16,374 bases of DNA from Methanobrevibacter thaueri (GTDB taxonomy: Archaea > Methanobacteriota > Methanobacteria > Methanobacteriales > Methanobacteriaceae). The notes beneath the pieces were generated by a model. The model saw only the letters and a list, made by a program, of their open reading frames with translations, did not search any database and was not told where the DNA came from. The position numbers and the translations under genes were made by a program. The stretch lies in NCBI RefSeq assembly GCF_015062905.1, contig NZ_SUTK01000035.1, positions 1-16,374 of the forward strand, read 5' to 3'. Below, piece after piece: positions 7,783 through 13,508 of this stretch (positions within the stretch are counted from its first letter, which is position 1; the number at the start of each line of letters is the position of its first letter).

Positions 7783-7814
7783 AAAAAATAAGGATTGGTG
7801 GGTCCTTATTTTTT
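7783..7814 (-). terminator. Hairpin terminator of gene C, overlapping its stop codon
   Basis: AAAAAATAAGGA (7783-7794) pairs perfectly over 12 bp with TCCTTATTTTTT (7803-7814), 8-base loop. Read on the - strand, the first arm encodes the last two lysines and the TAA (7806-7808), and a T-rich run follows the second arm. Confidence 0.75.
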
Positions 7815-10800
7815 AACTTTAGCTGTTTTTTTGACGGTGTCTTTTAGGTATGTTGCCTGGTAGGTTATTTTTTTGCCTACTTTGAGCTTTTTCAGGATAT
7901 TGGATTTGATGGTTACTTTTGCGACACCTTTTGCATTGGTTTTGGTTTTGTATTTTTTTCCGTTGAATTTGAAGGTTACGGTTTTCTTTTTTAGGTATTT
8001 TTTGTTTACTTTGGCGAGTGTTGCCTGTAGTATTAGTTTTTTGGCGGATTTTTTGACTGTTGCTGTTTTTAGTGTTACTATGTGTTTTACTGTTAGTGTT
8101 TTTGTTACTGTTTTTCCAAGGGATGTTATTTTTAGCTTGTAGGTTCCTGGTGTTTGTGTTATTTTGAAGCTTGCGATTCCTTTGGAGTTTGTTTTGATTG
8201 TCTTGAATTTTTTGTTGTTTTGTTTTATTACTACGTTTACGCTGTTTGCTGTTATTCCTTTGTTTTTGTATACTGTTATTTTGTATGTTGTTCCTGCTGA
8301 GTAGAGGACTTTGGCGTTGGAAGCGGTTATTGATGGGTTGGTTTCTACTGTTATGTTTGCGTCCTTTTTAAATGCAGGGTAGTTTTTGTCTCCGGAATAT
8401 TCGAATGTTATGTTGTATTTTCCTTTCTTGTCGGATAAATCGATTTTGAGTATTCCTCCGATGATGTCATATACCTTGTATTTGGTTCCGTCGATGAATA
8501 CTGTTAGTGTTCCTTCTGCATCGTCTGGGAATTCCAGTGTAAATATTCCAGCAGTACTTGTTTCTATTTCTTCTGGAATGTCAACAGGTATTACAGTAAA
8601 TTCAGCGGTACTTGAACTGTCTTTGTAGCTGGAGTCGTCAATGAATTTTGCAAGTACCTGGTATGTTCCTACATCACCTGTTTTATAGATGTATGCAGTA
8701 TTTGCAGGTATTGTTGCCATTAATTTGGAATTTATGTATATTTCGACTGTACCGGTATTTACCAATCCTCCTTTTTGGCTTAAAACGATTGTTGTGATTG
8801 AAATGTCATTTCCGGCATATACTGCAGTTTCATTTATTGAAATGATTGTTGTTGTGTTTAGAGGTGTGTATGTGTTGTTTTTGAATGTGCAGTCTTCGTC
8901 AATTGTTCCTCCGTATACTGCTCCGCTTTCCTCTTCTGCAATGTTGTTGTCAAATATTGATGATTTGATTTCAACGTTCCTGTTTTCCGGAACATATACT
9001 GCTCCTCCGTTTTGTGCATATGAATTGGTGAATATGGAGTTTGCTATTTCTCCGTTGTTTGCGTTCCAGTATATTGCTCCACCGTTTGATGTTGCGGTTG
9101 AGTGGTCGAATGTTGATTTATTTATCATTCCGTTTTCACCATTCCAGTAAACAGATCCTCCATTTTCAGCAGAACAGTTAATGAATGTACAATTGGATAT
9201 TGTACCGTTTTTACCAATCCAGTTGATTGCTCCGCCGTTGGCGTTGATTTTTCCGTTGATGAATCTGATGTTGCTAATTTTAACGTTATTGGCAGAAATG
9301 CTCAGTATTCCGGACAGGTTTTTGGCATCAAGGATAGTTTCTCCATCACCACTGATTGTTAGCTCTTTGTTGACGGTTATTATTGATCCGTTTCCGTAGT
9401 ATGTTCCTTCCAGATTGATTGTATCTCCTGCATGTGCATTGCTGATAAGATTGGTGATATCTGTGAATGTTGATTGTGTAATATTTTGTGATGATTCATT
9501 ACTTCCAGTATCTGTCTCGTTAAAGTAATCATCTTTAGATATTACAATCCCTTTTACCTTAAATATATTGTTTTCGAAAAGTGCTGAAAGATTTGCATCT
9601 TCAACACATGATGCTATTTCATCAATGGAATTCAAATTGAATATATTGTTAACAAGGTTATTTGCATCGCTTTCCCAAACAGAATTTCCCCTAATGGCAG
9701 TATTATTGTAGAATTCATTTGACTGATAGGATGCAGTTTCACTTCCATGTTTGATTGCTCCGCCCCAACTGTTGATTGCCTTATTGTCTATGAATGTTGA
9801 ATTGGCGACTAGATGGTTGTTTCCATCTGTATAAATTGCTCCACCACCTTCCCAAGAAGAAATGCTTTCGGTTACAATATTATTTTTAAACAATGAATTC
9901 AACATTCTTAAATTTTCGCCATTTACGTAAAGAGCACCACCGTATCTCTCAGCTGTGTTGTTTTCAAAAGTACAGTTAGCCATATAACCGTCCTGAGCCC
10001 ACCAGAAAATACCGGCGCCCCAACTTGCAGCATTATTGACAAAAGTGGAATTGATAAGCACGCCAGAATCACCTTCCCAGTGAATAGCACCACCCCAATT
10101 GCCACTGTTCTGTCCATTTACAAACTTAATGTTTTCAATGCGAACATTATTTGCGGATACACTTAATATGCTTGACAAACCTTTGGCATCCAAAACTGTT
10201 TCACCAATTCCTCTAAGAGTAACTGTCTTGTCGATGCTGATTGAAGAACCAGAACCGTAATAATAACCTGATAAATCAATAGTATCTCCAGAATTGGCAC
10301 TATCAATTAAATCTTTAAGTTCGGTGAATGTTGAATTAGTATCTGAAGTACGATTGTTCGGATAAATTTCAGGATTACTGTTTCCATTAAAGGTACAATT
10401 GGTAACGTTGCCTAGGACATTAAAGTATATTGCGCTACCTACTTGCTCTGCAGTATTGTATTCAAATTTGGAACTGGACACTGTTAAAATAATATCTTTA
10501 TCAACATATATTGCGCCTCCATTTTCTGCTTGTGAATGTGTAAAATTGGAGTTAAGTATTTTTCCATTTTTAGAATTCCAATAAATAGAACCTCCCTTTT
10601 GAGCAGAGCAATTTATGAAAGAACAATTGATTATTGTATTGTTACAATCACCAGCATAAATAGCACCGCCTCTTTCTGCGGAACAATCGATAAAGCTACA
10701 ATTAATTACATTGTCGTAACGTTCAACAATGTTTATCGCACCTCCTTCATCAGAAGAACAATTCTTAAAGATGCAACCAACGATATTTACATAAGAGTCA

Positions 10801-13382
10801 TGGACATAAATTGCAGTTGAAGTACAATCATTAAATTTACAATTTGTAACATTTCCTCCTTCACAACAGAATACGATAGCATTTACAGAACATGCTTCGA
10901 AAGTACAATTAGTAATATTTCCTACACATCCATAATTACAACAGACAGCACTAATACAATCAATAAAAATAGAATTGGTTAGATTAGATGGTCCCTCAAA
11001 ATGAACATATGCAGAATATGAACTATCAATTGTGCAGTTGGAGAAAGTACAGTTTATAACGCTGCCTTCACCGTTAATAGCTCCACCATAAATTATGTTG
11101 CAGGCATCTCCACAATAAGAAAACGAACAATTTATAATTCGACTTTTACTTAGATAAATAGCTCCTCCATAAACCAAATCACAGCCATATGTGCAATTAA
11201 AGAATCTGCAATTTATAACATCACTATTTCTAACAGAGAGAACACCTCCACTTATTGTCTTTTGAATATCATGAACACAATTAATGAAGCTACAATTGAC
11301 AATACTTCCAGAATTCATTGAAACAACCCCTCCTCCAATACCGTAATCACTACTGCTATTAATTGGAGAGCAATTATTAAAGTTACAGTTAATTATTTTG
11401 CAATTTGAACCGCTTACAGAAATTGCTTCATGACTAGCATTGAGAAATTCGATATTATTTAGTATAATATTGTCAACATTTAATTTGAATAGTCCTGATT
11501 TGCCGTTTGCATTTAATGTGTGACCGTTTCCGTCGATTGTGATTGGTTTTGATATTGTGATTCCGTCGGCTGTGATGGATCCGTCGTTTGTGTAGTCATC
11601 ATCCAGTTCTATTGTGTCTCCGGAACTGGCTGAGTCTATTAGATTTTTTAAATCTGTGAATGTCTTGTTGCCTTTGGTGCTGACGGTAAATGTTTCGTTG
11701 GCATTGGCTGGCAGGTATTTCAAATCACCGGTATATGTTATATTTGCAATGTATGTGCCGATATCCAAACCTGAAAATTTAGTTATTATTGGTTCATTGC
11801 CGACATCTGCTGTAAATGCCATATTTCCGACGGTTATGTTGAGTATTCCTGTTGCATCAGAAGGTAAAGTTACGGTGAATGTTGCGTTTTCACCATAGGT
11901 GATATCTTCTACAGTTACTGTCATGTGGGGTTCTGTCTTTTCCTTGTTTCCGTTTATGGTGCAGTTGGAAATTATTCCTCCTACAATCAATTCACTCAAA
12001 CTTTCAGAGCCTTGTGTTTCGAAGTTGCAGCTAGAAATTATTGTGTTGTTGTTTGCATAAATTGCTTTTGCGTTTTCAGCAGAACATTTTATGAAATTAC
12101 AGTTTGTTATATTGCCTGTAGTCCCCACTTCGAAATAAACAGCACCACCATAATTTTTGGCAGTGTTGTTAGTAAAGTTACAATTTGACACATTGATTTT
12201 ACCCTCAATGTAAATTGCACCTCCCCGAGATTTAGCAGAGTTAGCAATAAAATTAGAATTTGTTATATTGCTGTCACTCTCAAAGCGAATTGCACCACCA
12301 TAATATGATGCAGTGTTGTTGGTAAAGTTACAATTTGACACATTACTCTTACCTTCAATGTAAATTGCACCTCCATGAGATTTAGCAGAGTTAGCAATAA
12401 AATTAGAATTTGTTACTTTGCCCTTCATAATAATGTAAATTGCACCACCAAAATTTGCAGTGTTGTTGGTGAAATTACAATTTGTTACAATACCATTTCT
12501 GCCTATACGAATTGCACCACCATCATATGAATCATGTGCTTGGTTATTTATGAAATTACAATTTGTTACATTACCTTCCCGGTTAAAGTAAATTGCACCA
12601 CCATATCTTTTGGCAGTGTTGTTGGTAAAGTTACAATTTGTTACATTACCATTGCCCATAAGGAAGTATACTGCGCCAGTGTTATTAACAAAATTACAAT
12701 TTGTTACATTACCGTTATTATAAAAGTAAATTGCACCACCTTCATAACTGTCAGACACTTGATTATTAGTGAAATTACAATTTACTACCTTACAGTTACT
12801 GTTAATGTAAACTGCACCACCACCACCGCCACTATAAGTGCCGGTTGCCATGTTATTGATAAAATTACAGTTTGATAAGGTACCATTTTCTCCATTCCAA
12901 TGAATGGCTCCTCCCCGTACACCATTGCTGCCATTAATAAATTGGATGTTTTTCAAAACAACATTTTCGGCAGTGATGTAGAATATTCTGGATTTTGACA
13001 TGGCATTGATAGTATGCCCGTTACCGTCTATGGTGAATCCATTTTTACTGATTGTTATATCGTCTAAATCTCCATAGGAGTAACTGTAGTCATCATTCAA
13101 TATCAATTCGTTTTCCGCATTTTGAATCAGAGTGTTCAAATCGGAAAATGTTCCTCCTGTAACTATACTTCCGTTTCCAGGGGTGTATGATCCATTTCCG
13201 GGACCTGAAATTATATCATTTGATTCAACACTAAGGATATTGTCATTTTCGCTAAGTTCTAAATTTGTGTCTTCATTTGCTGCGAGATTGTCCGATGTCG
13301 TATTGGTGTCGGCTGCACTTGCAGCTCCCATTGTTAAAAAAATTAAAAGTAATAATACTAAAATCGCTTTTTTAAATCCCAT
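7806..13382 (-). CDS. Gene C: giant adhesin-like protein with four beta-helix modules
   Basis: A predicted secreted surface adhesin of 1858 residues. Residues 1-23 are the signal peptide. Four parallel beta-helix modules follow (about 78-480, 573-1001, 1016-1275, 1306-1501). Each opens with a TF(T/S)(D/E)L..LI..A motif, then strands such as ITIDGNGHT, then coils of about 25 residues with GGAIY turns and NCNFTNNTA strands; module 2 lacks the opening threonine. There are 22 GGA(I/V/L) motifs in all. An Ig-like domain separates modules 1 and 2 (485-565). Residues 661-925 of module 2 contain about 30 cysteines. After module 4 come three Ig-like domains (about 1505-1767) and the lysine-rich C-terminal domain (1769-1858). 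The FxxN plus GGAI pattern resembles the repeats of chlamydial polymorphic membrane proteins. N-x-S/T sites occur in most coils. The start is fixed by GTGAT and the signal peptide. The gene lies between 335-bp direct repeats. Ligand unknown. Confidence 0.93.
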   Translation of the reverse strand: MGFKKAILVLLLLIFLTMGAASAADTNTTSDNLAANEDTNLELSENDNILSVESNDIISGPGNGSYTPGNGSIVTGGTFSDLNTLIQNAENELILNDDYSYSYGDLDDITISKNGFTIDGNGHTINAMSKSRIFYITAENVVLKNIQFINGSNGVRGGAIHWNGENGTLSNCNFINNMATGTYSGGGGGAVYINSNCKVVNCNFTNNQVSDSYEGGAIYFYNNGNVTNCNFVNNTGAVYFLMGNGNVTNCNFTNNTAKRYGGAIYFNREGNVTNCNFINNQAHDSYDGGAIRIGRNGIVTNCNFTNNTANFGGAIYIIMKGKVTNSNFIANSAKSHGGAIYIEGKSNVSNCNFTNNTASYYGGAIRFESDSNITNSNFIANSAKSRGGAIYIEGKINVSNCNFTNNTAKNYGGAVYFEVGTTGNITNCNFIKCSAENAKAIYANNNTIISSCNFETQGSESLSELIVGGIISNCTINGNKEKTEPHMTVTVEDITYGENATFTVTLPSDATGILNITVGNMAFTADVGNEPIITKFSGLDIGTYIANITYTGDLKYLPANANETFTVSTKGNKTFTDLKNLIDSASSGDTIELDDDYTNDGSITADGITISKPITIDGNGHTLNANGKSGLFKLNVDNIILNNIEFLNASHEAISVSGSNCKIINCNFNNCSPINSSSDYGIGGGVVSMNSGSIVNCSFINCVHDIQKTISGGVLSVRNSDVINCRFFNCTYGCDLVYGGAIYLSKSRIINCSFSYCGDACNIIYGGAINGEGSVINCTFSNCTIDSSYSAYVHFEGPSNLTNSIFIDCISAVCCNYGCVGNITNCTFEACSVNAIVFCCEGGNVTNCKFNDCTSTAIYVHDSYVNIVGCIFKNCSSDEGGAINIVERYDNVINCSFIDCSAERGGAIYAGDCNNTIINCSFINCSAQKGGSIYWNSKNGKILNSNFTHSQAENGGAIYVDKDIILTVSSSKFEYNTAEQVGSAIYFNVLGNVTNCTFNGNSNPEIYPNNRTSDTNSTFTELKDLIDSANSGDTIDLSGYYYGSGSSISIDKTVTLRGIGETVLDAKGLSSILSVSANNVRIENIKFVNGQNSGNWGGAIHWEGDSGVLINSTFVNNAASWGAGIFWWAQDGYMANCTFENNTAERYGGALYVNGENLRMLNSLFKNNIVTESISSWEGGGAIYTDGNNHLVANSTFIDNKAINSWGGAIKHGSETASYQSNEFYNNTAIRGNSVWESDANNLVNNIFNLNSIDEIASCVEDANLSALFENNIFKVKGIVISKDDYFNETDTGSNESSQNITQSTFTDITNLISNAHAGDTINLEGTYYGNGSIITVNKELTISGDGETILDAKNLSGILSISANNVKISNIRFINGKINANGGAINWIGKNGTISNCTFINCSAENGGSVYWNGENGMINKSTFDHSTATSNGGAIYWNANNGEIANSIFTNSYAQNGGAVYVPENRNVEIKSSIFDNNIAEEESGAVYGGTIDEDCTFKNNTYTPLNTTTIISINETAVYAGNDISITTIVLSQKGGLVNTGTVEIYINSKLMATIPANTAYIYKTGDVGTYQVLAKFIDDSSYKDSSSTAEFTVIPVDIPEEIETSTAGIFTLEFPDDAEGTLTVFIDGTKYKVYDIIGGILKIDLSDKKGKYNITFEYSGDKNYPAFKKDANITVETNPSITASNAKVLYSAGTTYKITVYKNKGITANSVNVVIKQNNKKFKTIKTNSKGIASFKITQTPGTYKLKITSLGKTVTKTLTVKHIVTLKTATVKKSAKKLILQATLAKVNKKYLKKKTVTFKFNGKKYKTKTNAKGVAKVTIKSNILKKLKVGKKITYQATYLKDTVKKTAKVKK
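10608..11402 (-). other. Cysteine-dense beta-helix segment of gene C
   Basis: Residues 661-925 hold about 30 cysteines in 265 residues. Most are in the pattern NC(S/T/N)F.(N/D/Y)C, two per coil, with extra CC pairs. In a parallel beta-helix, residues at the same coil position stack, so these should form one or two ladders along the helix. The other modules have Asn, Ser or other residues at most of these places. Confidence 0.8.
12040..12890. repeat. Tandem coil repeats inside gene C
   Basis: The DNA of module 1 repeats itself. On the + strand, gtaaattgcaccacc and gtaaagttacaatttg recur many times at intervals of two coils or less. The clearest pair is 12161-12310 and 12311-12457, units of 150 and 147 bp that are nearly identical over their first 110 bp or so. 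Codon choice for the GGAI turn is uniform here (GGT GGT GCA ATT), whereas module 4 often uses GGA GGA GCA. Recent expansion by unequal recombination is likely. Confidence 0.75.
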
Positions 13383-13450
13383 AATATCACAGATTATTAT
13401 AGTTTATATGGGATTATTTCTTTTTAAGAAAGTATTTAAGTCTTAGAAAG
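13383..13450 (-). promoter_or_regulatory. Promoter, leader and ribosome binding site of gene C
   Basis: Same layout as gene B's: CTTAAATA at 13433-13440, GTGAT at 13386-13390, and the 9-bp inverted repeat 13375-13383 with 13407-13415. The bases between the arms differ from gene B's, but the arms are unchanged. Confidence 0.65.
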
Positions 13451-13476
13451 CTTTTGCTTTAATTAAGAAAAATAAG

Positions 13477-13508
13477 AAAAAATAAGGATTGGTGAGTCCC
13501 TATTTTTT
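13477..13508 (-). terminator. Hairpin terminator of gene D, overlapping its stop codon
   Basis: AAAAAATAAGGA (13477-13488) pairs with TCCCTATTTTTT (13497-13508) except for one mismatch. The mismatched base also turns the stop codon from TAA into TAG (13500-13502). A T-rich run follows on the - strand. Confidence 0.7.

Larger units (their letters stand above)
7620..7950. repeat. Direct repeat 2, copy 1: B/C junction
   Basis: About 335 bp recur at 13312-13645, at over 90% identity by eye. The repeat runs from the signal-peptide codons of gene B through its promoter, the terminator of gene C and the last codons of gene C. The other copy has the same layout for genes C and D. The ends are approximate. 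Confidence 0.88.

Noticed and set aside
8689..9150. A 153-codon + strand frame with hydrophobic stretches
   Set aside because: It lies entirely opposite the beta-helix and Ig-like codons of gene C, has no ribosome binding site, and its sequence follows the GGAIY repeat in reverse.
12040..12890. Regularly spaced repeats that could suggest a CRISPR array
   Set aside because: They are in frame, encode beta-helix coils, and have no constant repeat with unrelated spacers.
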